Of a DNA stretch of 64,000 nt, positions 23,866 through 35,616 are shown piece after piece. The translations under genes were made by a program, and so were the position numbers. Position 1 is the first letter of the stretch; each line of letters opens with the position of its first letter. The notes under the pieces are model-generated. The model was not told the origin of the DNA, ran no database searches, and saw only the letters and a list, made by a program, of their open reading frames with translations. Source of the stretch: Parasponia andersonii (lineage: Eukaryota > Streptophyta > Magnoliopsida > Rosales > Cannabaceae); the NCBI GenBank assembly GCA_002914805.1, contig JXTB01000178.1, positions 594,917 through 658,916 of the forward strand, read 5' to 3'.

Positions 23866-24693
23866 TACTAACGTCGACAAAACCAGGCTACGGTATTCAT
23901 CTAATTGATCAAAAGATAAAAGGGGATAAACAAGCAGGGCTATGGTGTTGTACACATCTAATGTACTTTTTTTTAGGGACTCGTTGCTTAAGAAGTTTTC
24001 CCAAAACAGAGGAACATGAGAAACGAGACATATCAGTAATCTGAATATAGTGTTTTGTAGAAATTACGGTTTCATTGATTAGCAATTTTTATTTAATAAC
24101 AAATCAAGGTGGTTGCTTAAGCGGAGAGTGAATGATCAAATGTTATCCTAGCCATAGTTTTCATTTCAGTATGTTGTTTAATTTTGCAAAACAATCATGG
24201 CTTGAAAGTGTTGCTTAATTCTTGGATGATAAACAATTTTAAATATAATTAGTGGCATCAGTGGCCCTTGAACTTTATTTAATGTGACTGTTCATTAAAT
24301 TAAATAAATAATTTAATTAGTCCTTATTTTATATTTAAGTAACAATTTACTCCAAATTGCTAACACTATTAAATTTAGAGAAAATTCCCATGTGTAAATC
24401 ACGTGCTCCTCAGGTAGAAAATAGGAAAATTAAAAACAAACATAGAAAAAAGAAATATAAAATTTAATTTTTAGTCATCTTACCACTTTCATTTTCTTCT
24501 TCTATCTCTCAAATCTCACTGTAAAATACCAACTCTGAAATATATTGATCTAACTTGAATATAGCTCCATCCGAAATTTAATAGTTTTAACGACTGGAAC
24601 TAAATTGTCACTTAAACTTAAATTCAAAAACTAATTGGACTATTAATTTAATTAAGAGAGCAAAGTGTCACATTTTAAAAAAATCAGGGTCCA
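23866..24693. other. Spacer between WIP copy 3 and LINE tail
   Basis: AT-rich; no gene or clear repeat could be supported. Confidence 0.4.
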
Positions 24694-25262
24694 TTGAACC
24701 CGCCCCCCTCCCCCTCTGCTAGGCAGAGCTGCCACAAGACCCGGTGTTGTCCCGTGGAGGGTTTCTTTAAACTAAACGTGGACACGGCTACTCATGAAGG
24801 GAGAGGATGTATGGCAGCTGGCGCCATCATCAGAGATAGCCAAGGTACGTTATTTCGTACTCAATCTAAGGCTATCTCTAGGTACTTTGACCCTTTAGCT
24901 ATTGAACTCTTAGCTATCCGTGAAGGGCTTCTTTTTCTTAAGGGCTATGGAATTCGAGTTAGTGTGGTGGAGTCTAATTGTTACAATGTTGTTCGGTCCA
25001 TTAATTGAGCAGTTGGTTTGTCTTCGAATGATCTTGTTGTTTGGAATGTCATTTCCCTTTTGAGTGATGGTAGGAGTGGCCCTTGCAGCTTTGTTCCTAA
25101 AGAAGAGAACAGAGTAGTTGCCCACTTGCTTGCCAAGGTGTCTTTTAATTTGAGTAATAATGTGGTGTGTTGTGAGGAAATTCCTACTTGTATTGCTATC
25201 CTTATAGCAAAAAAAGATATTTCATCTTAATAATTTGTTTCCCTTTTTTTTCAAAAAAAAAA
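24694..25262 (+). mobile_element. LINE 3' fragment with RNase H-like domain
   Basis: An open stretch reads GFFKLNVDTATHEGRGCMAA, GAIIRDSQGT and PLAIELLAIREGL, the RVT_3 RNase H-like domain found at the 3' end of plant LINEs. After an in-frame stop near 25005 it continues VPKEENRVVAHLLAKVSFNL and ends with IAKKDISS and an A-rich tail near 25253-25262. This is a different subfamily from the LINE tail at 21590. It is truncated and dead, between WIP copies 3 and 4. Confidence 0.7.
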
Positions 25263-25720
25263 GTATAATTTGTAACCTTGTTGTGACGGTTAAAATGTTT
25301 GAATCCTTCCATCCTTTATTTTTCCTGTTCTTTTTTTCAGATTAAAAAAAAAAATTTGAAAGTTAAAAGCAGAAATTTCAGTTTTCTTCCAAATAAAAAA
25401 CTCCTCCTAATTTGGAGTTTTGTTTTAAAAAACATATACAAAAGTTAAGCAACTTGAGACTATTTATCCCTGATTAATGTTTCTCCTAAGATACAAGGTT
25501 AGAATGTCCAATCATGACAACAGATTATTTATTGATTAATTGGTTATAAAAAGAAAAAGACAAACAGTGTGTTTTATTTGAAAGATGTTTTGCCAGTTGG
25601 CAATGGCATTCTCTGTTTCCAGGAAGCGACAAATTGAATAAGGGTCCCTCTACTAGGTACACTCACTTATATCGGTTGGTGTATTTCATTTCATTGGCCA
25701 AACTCCTTAATAAAGTCAAG
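25263..25720. other. Upstream region of WIP copy 4
   Basis: There is no gene. The last ~110 bases repeat the upstream block of the WIP units (CTACTAGGTACACTCACTTA). Confidence 0.4.
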
Positions 25721-25876
25721 TTTTAAAGCAGTGAGCGAAGCAAACGGTATTTTACACCCAAAACCAGAGGCTTCTTCCAAACCGGAGGTGAAATAGTCTC
25801 TAGTTTTCGGCTTTTGGTACCAACCTTATCTCTTTTTCTAAAACCAAACTCTCTCACAAACCCAATCTCTTTATAA
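25721..25876 (+). promoter_or_regulatory. Promoter block of WIP copy 4
   Basis: It contains TTTTAAAGCAGTGAGCGAAG, AAAACCAGAGG (25760-25770), CAAACCGGAGGTGAAATAGT and a TATA variant TTTATAA at 25870-25876. Confidence 0.6.
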
Positions 25877-26036
25877 GGACATAAACTTATTTACTCAACT
25901 CAACTCAACTCAACACAATCAAAGCAAACACAGACACGTCTCCTCTTCTTTTTTTTTTATTCTCAAACTCACAAGTTTCCCACTTCCAATTTTTGTCTAA
26001 TATTCACTTTGAAAGTAATTATTTCAAGATAGCAAA

Positions 26037-26303
26037 ATGAGTTCAGCAAGCAGAGCTTGGATTGTGGCAACAAGTATTGGAGTAGTAGAAGCTTTGAAAG
26101 ACCAAGGTGTTTGTAGATGGAACTCTGCTCTGAGATCAATACAGCACCACACAAAGGCCAATCTCAGATCTTATTCTCAGGCCAAGAAAATCCCAGCTTC
26201 TCAGTATTCTAAGAACAAGTTGAAAGATCATGAGAAATTAAAGCAATCTGAGGAGTCTCTTAGAACTGTCATGTACTTGAGTTGTTGGGGTCCCAGTAAT
26301 TGA
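26037..26303 (+). CDS. Wound-induced protein, DUF3774/WIP family (copy 4)
   Basis: Intronless, 88 residues, with one extra residue (KLKDHEKLKQ) compared with copies 2 and 3. It ends YLSCWGPSN. The start MSSASRAWIVATS is identical to copies 1 and 2. It is intact and expected to be expressed like its neighbours because it keeps the promoter block and a TATA box. Confidence 0.9.
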   Translation: MSSASRAWIVATSIGVVEALKDQGVCRWNSALRSIQHHTKANLRSYSQAKKIPASQYSKNKLKDHEKLKQSEESLRTVMYLSCWGPSN

Positions 26304-27480
26304 GGGCTCCTTTTGATTTTTTCTTTGTTGTAATATATTTTCCCCACTTTTAAGTGAAGTATATACATGGTTTTGATCATATGTTATTTATTCTCTGTTG
26401 CATGCCATATCTAGTTTGAGTTTAGTTCAAGGGAAAATCAAGGCCTCCAAATTAATTACCAGTTAAGAGTTAGATTGATGAAGATATATTACTCTACTTC
26501 CTTCATTATTCGGTGTACAAACTGATCCCCAGAAATTATACTGCAAATCTCTCATTGTAGTGAAAAACGGCTAAATTGAAATAATAGATATCCAGGTTAG
26601 AGCTTATCAAATTCTATTACGTATTACTTCATTCATGGATGATTGATAATTGTTCGGACCTTCGGAAGAAAAAAAATTATACATATATATACGTATTTTA
26701 AAATATATATATTTTACTGCTGGAACTAGAGGAAAATTGTTGCAGGGATCAATATTGTATATTTTTAAGAACTGGGGAAATTAAATGAAATCTAGTAGGC
26801 AAATAAAATTTCTTAGGACCACCATTATGTGTAAATAAGAAATGGAAATTTATAGGAAAAATAGCGTTCTGTCTCGATATTCAGTGCCTTGGATCAATTA
26901 TTTTTCTTATTTTTCTTTTGTTTTTTTACCCCATCATTTAGTTTCATTTTTTTTTTCTTTCCCCATCTCATCTTGGAATTTCTGGCAAATTAATCTTTTC
27001 TCTCTTGTAAATGAAAAACTAGCTATGTTATATGTCTTTCAATTTTTTTCTGAGAAAATAAAGCCACATAAATTTAATTGGCAAAAACATCCGCGTAAAT
27101 AATACATGATAATTTCAAAGATGCTTTTGTCATAATTTAGGGGAAATTAATGAACAATTTATTTTCACAAAAAAAAAAAAAAGAAAGAAAAACCTCCATT
27201 ATTTTTCTGAGAATAAATTTTTTTCTTATCTCCACTTCATCGTCTATATCCAAAACCATGGTTCCCATCCAAGAATTAGCCCACTGAAAGCTGAAAAGAA
27301 AACAAAAACCACCATTTGTTTATTTGTGTCACCAACTTGTGCATGTAAAACAAAAACCGTATCTTTCTCACAAAGGATCATCCAGGTACTTCGAAGGCCC
27401 ACTTAAACCAAAAATAAAATAAATGGTCCAAGGGGCGCACTAAAGTAAGCCAAAAAGTTAAAATGGTTTTTTTATTCAAT
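26304..27480. other. Spacer between WIP copies 4 and 5
   Basis: It opens with the WIP 3' UTR. The rest is AT-rich with poly-A/T runs. Open frames here are low-complexity Phe-rich and not credible genes. Confidence 0.4.
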
Positions 27481-27578
27481 ACCATAGGACTTTTATTCTC
27501 CCAAACTGCTGGTAAAACAGCCACTAGTTTTTGCCTAGTAGTCTAGTACCACCACTAAAGTATCTCTCTCTGTATAAG
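27481..27578 (+). promoter_or_regulatory. Shortened promoter block of WIP copy 5
   Basis: CCCAAACTGCTGGTAAAACA and CCACTAGTTTTT match the second half of the block in copies 1-4. The AAAACCAGAGG half is not clearly present (ACCATAGGAC at 27481-27490). A TATA-like TGTATAAG lies at 27571-27578. Confidence 0.5.
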
Positions 27579-27683
27579 AAAGACCCTTCTCCACAACTAA
27601 ACTCAAAACACCACCAAAACCCAAGTTCCTTCCTTTCCCAATTCAAATTGTCATTAAAGAAAAAAGAAAAAAGGAAAAAAAAA

Positions 27684-27956
27684 ATGAGTTCAGCAAGCAA
27701 AGCTTGGATTGTAGCAACAAGCATTGGAGCAGTAGAGGCACTTAAAGACCAAGGCATTTGTAGATGGAACTATGCTTTAAGATCTCTTCAACAACATGCC
27801 AAGAACAATATCAGATCCTATTCTCAAGCCAAAAGATCCTTCTCTTCTCAGTCCTCAGCTGCTTTTTCCAAGAAGATTAGAGATGACAAAATGAAGCAAT
27901 CTGAGGATTCATTGAGAACCGTCATGTATTTGAGTTGTTGGGGTCCTAATAGTTGA
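27684..27956 (+). CDS. Wound-induced protein, DUF3774/WIP family (copy 5, divergent)
   Basis: Intronless, 90 residues. Same opening (MSSASKAWIVATSIGAVEAL) and same end (MYLSCWGPNS), but the middle is distinct: NYALRSLQQHAKNNIRSYSQ, then a Ser/Phe-rich KRSFSSQSSAAFSKK. The start was chosen by family alignment; a longer in-frame reading from 27531 is 5' UTR. It is more diverged from copies 1-4 than they are from one another, so it is an older branch, closest to the broken copy 6. Confidence 0.9.
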   Translation: MSSASKAWIVATSIGAVEALKDQGICRWNYALRSLQQHAKNNIRSYSQAKRSFSSQSSAAFSKKIRDDKMKQSEDSLRTVMYLSCWGPNS

Positions 27957-28608
27957 GACCCTGAAAATTATTATGTAGTTTTTGTATCTATACTTTCATT
28001 AATATTAGTAATTTATTCCTCTCTTGATCACATACTGGTTCCCTAAAAAATCGTTATTGATTATGATTGTGTTCATCTTAGTCTTTAGTTTCAATTTCAT
28101 TCTTAAAGTTTCATAAAGAAACGGAGCAATTTTCAACTTCATTTACTGTTTCAGTTAAAACTTCAAAATAATATGGTGTTGAATTTGGCAAAGAGACCAA
28201 GTTAATAATCCATTTATAAAAGGTGCATAGTAGAAATTATGTTTTTATCATCATTTATTTGGCTATAGTAAATTGTTGCTCAAGTTAAGCCATCCAAAAC
28301 GAAAAGAAAGTTGATAAATTAATCCCTTGTACTAAAAAACAGAGAGGGGGGGAGCCTTGCTGAGGAAATAGTGAAATTCTTTTTCCGAAATATCTATTTT
28401 CTTTTAAAACATTTATCTTTCTCAATCTGTTTGTGAAATTATAAATCCTCCAAAATAAAGTAAAATTCCCCTTCCATTTTCCGAAAGAAAAATAAAATAA
28501 TCCTCATATTTTTGTTAACATCCGTGTAAGCAGAAAATGAAATCCCTCGAAAAAAAAACACTTCATCCCTAAAATCTAAATTACCATTCTTTATAATTGA
28601 AGGTGAAA

Positions 28609-28639
<31 letters not shown>

Positions 28640-28954
28640 ATTTGGTCAACATGGTAGATAAAACACATGTTGAAATTTATTTTCATAATATTTTTACTAG
28701 AAGTTCCACTTTTTTTCCTCTTTTTCTTTTAGGGTTTTTTTTTCCTTTCTTCTTCTTCTTTGATTTTCGCGTTCTAATGTAAGAAAACAGAGTCCCAAAA
28801 CAAGTGGCTTTGAGAAACTGCTGGATTCCGGGACTGCCTATAGTTTAATAAAATTAGTTGTTGTTTTCAAATGTAAAACTACTTATACCTCCCTAAACTC
28901 CAATCAAATTCAAAATCAAAACAAATCCACTAACTATAATTTGAGAAAAATATT
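27957..28954. other. Spacer between WIP copies 5 and 6
   Basis: No gene. It contains a (TA)n tract at 28609-28633 and, at ~28790-28850, a decayed trace of the promoter block (AAACTGCTGGATTCC) ahead of copy 6. Confidence 0.45.
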
Positions 28955-29208
28955 CTGAGTTCAGCTAGAAGAACTTGGATTGTGGCAACAAGTATTGGAG
29001 CAGTTGAGGCCCTAAAAGATCAAGAAGTTTGTAGGTGGAATGGCATTTTAAGGTCGTTCCAACAGTATGCTAAGAATAACATCAGACCATATACCTCTCA
29101 GGCCGTGAAACACTCTGCTTCATCTTCGTTTGTCACCATGTCTAAGAATATGAAGCTTTCAAAGGAGTCGCATAGAAAAATCATGGAGTCGAACTGTTGG
29201 GGACCTGG

Positions 29209-29880
29209 TGTAAAAACTCGGAATTTTCGAAGGTAATTTGGACATTTTACCAATTTTCCGGATAAGATATTGTGGGGATTAATTTGCAAAAATCTTGTAC
29301 AGAAGGATTAAATTGTAAATTTTAGGGGACTAGATTGATAAAAATTGTAAATTTTGGAGACTTATGTGCAATTTTTGAAAACTTGTATAGCCCTATAAGA
29401 TTGGGTCACGTGCCCGTCCTCTTTATTCTCTCTCTCTCTTTTCTCTCTCCTCCCCCCCCCCCGAATTCTCTCTCCTCTCTCTCGGCTGCGCCACCGTCGA
29501 TGGCCATAGGACTGCCGCCCAGCCACTATCGGGGCCACCCACCGACCGGCGTCAACTCGTCGAGCTGCCGCGTACCTCCGGTCATTCGCAGCTGCCGCCG
29601 GCCACCAGATCGCCAGAAAAAGCCATTGATGCCGTCTGGACCCATTTCGGATTTTTGGCCACCGGTGACGATTCCGGCCACCATTCGGCCTCAAACCGGT
29701 CCCGTTTGATTCGTATCGTCGCAAGGATGATCAAGGTATATATATTTCAACTCCATTTTGCCCAGATTGAAAGTTGCCATTTTTGGGCATTTCGAGTTTA
29801 TGGTTGTTGTTCTCGATCCGACCGTTGGATTGTGTTTTTGACTGCATTTTTGGAATGTACTCGGAAAATAGAGAAGTTTG

Positions 29881-29911
<31 letters not shown>

Positions 29912-31432
29912 GTGGTTTGGTGATCGACACGAAAATCGAGATCGGACGGTCAAGATTTTGTCTCATTTTGCGTGTCACCGGTCCGGCATGGGCTCGGACC
30001 CAAATTAGACAAGTTATATGTCTAACCTAGCTATTTTGGGGGGTTAGGAATTCAGTGAAGAGGTCCGTTTGTGGAATTGAAGCTCCAGTGAGAAAGTTGA
30101 TTTTTTGCAAGAGGATAATCGAGAGCTTGGAATTGATTCCCGACCCTCCGGGCGATCGTCAACGACACCTTAAGGACTTAATAGCATGGTGTCGCTATTC
30201 TGTTAAGGTAGGGGTTTAGTTACCTTCGTTTTATACCGTTTTTGAGTTAAAACTTATTTTCTGCAGCATATAAGAACAAGTGTGTTTTTAATGATTTGAA
30301 TTATATGTAACGGAATCTGATTATACGATATATACTGTACTTTTCCGGCAGTTTGTTGTGTGCAGGTTATTTTGGGTATATAAGAAATATGACCGTTATA
30401 TTGCCCGTTTTTCTATAAAACCCTATTATGCATGTTTTATTGAAAAACCAGAGTACAGTAGTTTTTACACTTCAGTTTTGTATTGCACGTGTCATAGGAT
30501 CATACATGAGCACCGTGTTAGCATCGTGGGTTTTACAGTGTGACGCTGTGTTCCCCACCGTCAGTGAAAGTCTGTAAACTCGTGCAAAGTCTTGTTACTT
30601 CTAATTATCTCCCCATTTGGCAGGTGTAGGCAATTCGGTTGCCCCTCTAAGTTTGGTAGGCGACACATGGGTGTCCCATCCGGGTATAGGCTTAGGTATG
30701 AAGAAGGTTGTTAGGTACACTTAGTGCCATCATCCTGGGTTTCCACAGATGAGAGGATATGAGCTCATGGGTATGGGTTGATTTATGTCATGTGCATATA
30801 GATTGATGGTTTTGATTACACTATTTTATATATATTAGCTCCCGGTTTAGATTATATATATATATGTGTGTGTGTGAATGTATGTTTTGGATTTGAACTA
30901 ACTATGCAGGAGTTTTCCATCACTGAACTGTTTTTCTTCGAGGTAACTATTTTCCTACTGGGCATTGTATGCTCACCCCCCTACCTTCCTCTTCAGGTGG
31001 TGTCCAGTACGATCTTGGTGATCAAGAAGAGTAAAAGGTCTTTCGGATTGCAGTTCGCCTCTTGGTAATGCTAGGAGTTTGTTGTCGTAGTCTTTGGACT
31101 ATTTGGATTTTGTGTTAGTATTGAACCAAGATTACTGCTTTCTATTTTGTCTGCAAACTTATATATGCTATTATGGTGTTTGACTTCTGTTGTGGATGAT
31201 AATGATGCTAGGTTTTATATTTAATTTCGCGTTTTCAATTAATTGTTCAATCCATGTTTGATGGTGTATACGAACTGTGGGAGTAGTTCACGGGATGGAA
31301 TTTCGATTGTTTTATTTAAATAGACCGTTTTTATAAAAACTAGAACTTTTGACATTTTTCAAATAAATAAAGGAATTTCCCACCTTTGTGAAATTCGCCT
31401 TCTGCCACTAGCCCGGGTTTTGGGTCGTGACA
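29209..31432 (+). repeat. 5' LTR of the Ty3/gypsy element
   Basis: It opens TGTAAAAACTCGGAATTTTC and ends TTGGGTCGTGACA. It contains a GC-rich stretch at ~29480-29700 with open frames that are LTR sequence, not genes, and a (TA)n tract at ~29881-29908. It directly follows the coding sequence of WIP copy 6. Confidence 0.9.
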
Positions 31433-31440
31433 GAAATTTT

Positions 31441-31452
31441 TGGTATCAGAGC
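31441..31452 (+). other. Primer-binding site (tRNA-iMet)
   Basis: TGGTATCAGAGC, complementary to the 3' end of plant initiator tRNA-Met, lies eight bases after the 5' LTR end. It fixes the orientation of the element as plus. Confidence 0.85.
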
Positions 31453-34400
31453 TTTGAGTTTAACAGCTCAGACGTATCACCATTAAACTAGATTGAAGTT
31501 GTTTTTATGACAAGCATGCATCATTATCGCACTAATAGTTTGACATATTGTTTCAGAATTTTAAGGATGCCTCCTAGAAGAGTTCCGAATCATCAGCTGG
31601 ATGTCGAACCTCCTCATCCGGATTTCACTCATCTAATCGAGGCAATGCAGTAGGCATTCGTCCAGTTGAGCAATCCAGACTATCAGCCTCCAGCTCTGAG
31701 AGAATGTCATTTGGATCAGGTTGATCACCTTCAATGGTTCATGCGTCTCCAGCCAGGGCAGTTTGATGGTAGACCAGAAGCTCTCACGGCAATTGCTCAG
31801 TTGGTGAGATGGAGAGACACTTTCGAGCCCTTGGTACTCTGGTTGAGTTTTGGGTTGTGTTTGCTGTTACCTGTTTGACAGGGAGCACCATTCGTTGGTG
31901 GGAGATAGTAGAACGGATGCAAGATGTAGTGGGCTTGACTTGGGAAGACTTTGAACGGATTTTCAAGGCCCAGTATGACAATGAGGATCAACAAGATGAA
32001 GTTGTGAACCGATTTGAGACTTTGACCCAAAGTAACAGAACGGTGAATGAGTACCTGATAGAGTTCACTGAGTTGGCAAGTGTTGCTCTTGGACCAGGTA
32101 CGAGTGAGAAGTACCAAGTTGCTAAGTTCAGGAGTCGTCTGAATCGAAATATTTTCAATATGATTGGCACTCAGACTTTCCATACTCTTCCTAAGATTAT
32201 AGTGGCTGCTCAGCAGGCAGAGGCCATCGAAGAAAGTTTGAATTCCATGAGGAACCAACAAAGAGGAAATGACAAGAAAGCCACCAGAAGGAATCAAGGG
32301 CAGTGGTCAACCCAGGGTACTCCGAGCAGTGGTAGCTCAAATAGTAATGGTTCTTCTGGGGGTGCTAGAGGTAGTCCGTATGGAGGATGTTTTGTTTGTA
32401 GCCAGCAGGGTCATCAGAAGAAGGAGTGTCCCAATCGTCTGCAGAAATCTCCTCTTTCTCAGAGAGGACTGCAGAGGAGCCAGTCAAGTTCTGCTTCTTA
32501 TCAGAGCACTCAGGTAAGGCCGCAACAGTCACAGGGTGCTTCGCAAGCTTTTACTTCCCCTCAGCCTTATCAGCATCAGTACCGCCCTCAAGGTTTCACT
32601 TAGAACTTTCAGACTTCTCAGGCCTCAGGAAGTCAGGGTGAGCATGGATATGGCAGTAGTGGTGCAAGATCCAGCAGCAGCCGTCCTGGCCAGGGAAGAG
32701 GCAACAAAGGGAAAAGAAAGATGACTGGCCAAGCCTATGCTTTTACTGGGGCAGACGATACTCAGGATCACACCTGTCGAGGTGTTGTTGACGGTATGAT
32801 CTTTCTTTCACACTCTTGGGCACATGTTTTGTTTGATAGTGGTGCATCCCATTCATTCATATCCTTATTGTTTGCTCAACTGTTGGGGTTGAAATTTTCT
32901 GATTTGGATTATGTATTGTCATTGGGTACACCTTTGAGAGGAATGGCCGATGTTTCTAGTGTGTGTAAGTCTTGTCGGGTTGTGATTGGTGATAGGAAGC
33001 TTCTTGCTGATTTGATTGTGTTGCCAATGAGATAGTATGACGTGATACTCGGTATGGATTGGTTGTCGAAGTATCAAGCCGTTGTAGACTGTCATAAGAA
33101 GCGGGTGACTCTTTTTCCTAGTGATGGACATCCTATTGTCTATCAGGCTGGGATGAGTCTGTTGAAGCCTAGTCCTGTTCTGAAAGCGTGCATGGGTGGA
33201 AGGAAGAAACTTGAGTGTTATAGGAACTTGTTTGCCATGGATGATAAGGAGAGGACAGACGATCAAGACCTATGGATTCCAATGGTGTGTGAGTATTCGG
33301 AGGTGTTTCTTGAAGACCTTTCGGGGTTACCACCTGATAGGGAGATCGAGTTCTGTATTGAACTAGTTCCTGGAGCTCAGCCAGTTTCTATTCCAGCCTA
33401 TCGCATGGCACTTGCTGAGCTGGAAGAATTAAGAGAACAGTTGGACGATCTGCTTTCCAAGGGCTTTATTCATAGTAGCACTTCTTCTTGGGGTGCTGCT
33501 GCTTTATTTGCGAAGAAAGCAGATGGTTCGTTGAGACTTTGTGTGGATTACTGAAAGTTGAACCAATTGACAGTGAAGAACAAGTATCCTTTGCCAAGGA
33601 TAGATGAGTTGTTTGATCAACTCGATGGTTCAAGATTCTTCTCTAAGATCGATTTGAGATCTAGTTATCATCAGTTGAAGATAAGGGAGGATGATATACC
33701 AAAGACAACATTCATAACCCGATATGGTCACTTTGAGTTTCTGGTGATGCCATTTGGTTTAACGAATGCACCCGCAGCTTTTATGGATCTCATGAATCGG
33801 ATTTTCAGGCCGTTTTTGGATCGTTTTGTGATTGTGTTCATTGACAATATCCTGGTGTATTCCAAGACTTTAGAAGAACATGTCGAACATCTGGAAAAAG
33901 TACTTAAGACCTTAAGAGATCATCAGTTGTACGCCAAGAAATCGAAGTGTGACTTTGGGATGTCAGAAGTAAAGTTCTTGGGCCATGTGATTTCTCACAG
34001 AGGTATTTCAGTCGATCCTACTAAGATCGAAGCTGTTATGGAGTGAGAAAGACCGAAAAATGTGACGGAGGTACATAGTTTCCTTGGATTGGTAGGCTAC
34101 TACCGTCGTTTTGTGCAAGATTTCTCGAGAATTGCTTTTTCTTTGATGAAGTTTACCAGGAAAGACATCAAGTTTGTTTGGGATCACAAAAGTGAAGAAG
34201 CTTTTGTCAAATTAAAGCAGAGTTTGACCACCGCACATGTTCTTACTGTTCCTGACAGTAACAAGCATTATGTGGTGTATACCGATGCTTCGAAGATGGG
34301 TTTGGGATGTGTCTTGATGCAAAATGGTCGAGTTGTGGCTTATGTTTCTCGTCAGTTGAAACCACATGAAAAGAATTATCCCACCCATGATCTAGAACTT

Positions 34401-35616
34401 GTAGCAGTGATCTTTGCCTTGAAAATTTGGCGATCTTACTTGTATGGTGTGAAGTTCGACATATTCTCCGATCATAAGAGTTTGAAGTATCTCTTTACCC
34501 AGAAGGATTTGAACTTGAGACGGCGAAGATAGGTTGAGTATATAGAGGATTATGACTTTGACCTACAATACCATCCTAGTAAGGCCAATATTGTAGCCGA
34601 TGCACTGATTAGGAAGCCTCGTGGTGCACTAGCTGCACTGGTGTTTGAAGATTGGAAAAACTCAGTTACGATTGGTGATTATAACTTGCAGTACTTCGAG
34701 AATGAAGGTGTTGCTTGCCTGAGCAACATTGTGATTTCACCATCTCTTCTCCAGACTATCCAGCAGAGTCAGTGGCAAGACAAGGAGTTGAAGACAACCT
34801 AGAACCGACTTCAAAATGGTGAATAGTTAGATGGTTGGAGCACTAATAGAAAAGGATTTTTGCTTTTCAGTGGGAAGTTGGCTGTAGCTAATGACCCTAA
34901 TCTTCGAGAAACCATTCTAATAGAGGCTCACAAATCAAGGTTTGCAGTACATCCAGGTAGTACCAAGATTTACCGGGACTTGAAACAGTAGTATTGGTGG
35001 AAAGGGATGAAAAAGGATGTAGCTTCTTTTGTGGCTAAGTGTTTGACTTGTCAGTGAGTCAAGGCTGAACACCAGAGACCAGCTGGATTACTTCAGCCAT
35101 TGCCAATTCTGGAGTAGAAGTGGGACAAGATCACGATAGACTTCATGACTAGTTTGTCAAAGACCTTGAGGAAGAACGATGAAGTTTGGGTGATAGTCAA
35201 TCGGTTAACGAAAAATGCTCACTTTATACCGACCCGGATGGACTACTCACTTACTAAGCTCAGTAGACTGTATGTGGAGAACATCATATGCTTGCATGGT
35301 GTATCTTCAAGCATAGTATCTGACAGAGATCCAAGGTTTACTTCTAAGTTTTGGAGAGCCTTACAGAAAGCATTTAGTACGCAGTTGGATATCAGTACAG
35401 CTCACCATCCTGAGACAGACAGTCAGTCTGAAAGGACCATTCAGATTCTTGAGGACATGCTACGTTGTTGCATACTGGATTTGGTGGGAACTGCGATGAT
35501 CATCTTCCTTTGGTGGAATTTGCATATAATAACAGTTACCAGACCAGTATGGGTGTGGCTCCATATGAAGTGTTATATGGGAGGCCGTGTAGATTGCCTT
35601 TGTGTTGGGCAGAACT

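Noticed and set aside
29362-29724. GC-rich overlapping open frames on both strands (Pro/Arg-rich)
   Set aside because: They lie inside the 5' LTR of the Ty3/gypsy element and recur in the 3' LTR near 39151-39414.
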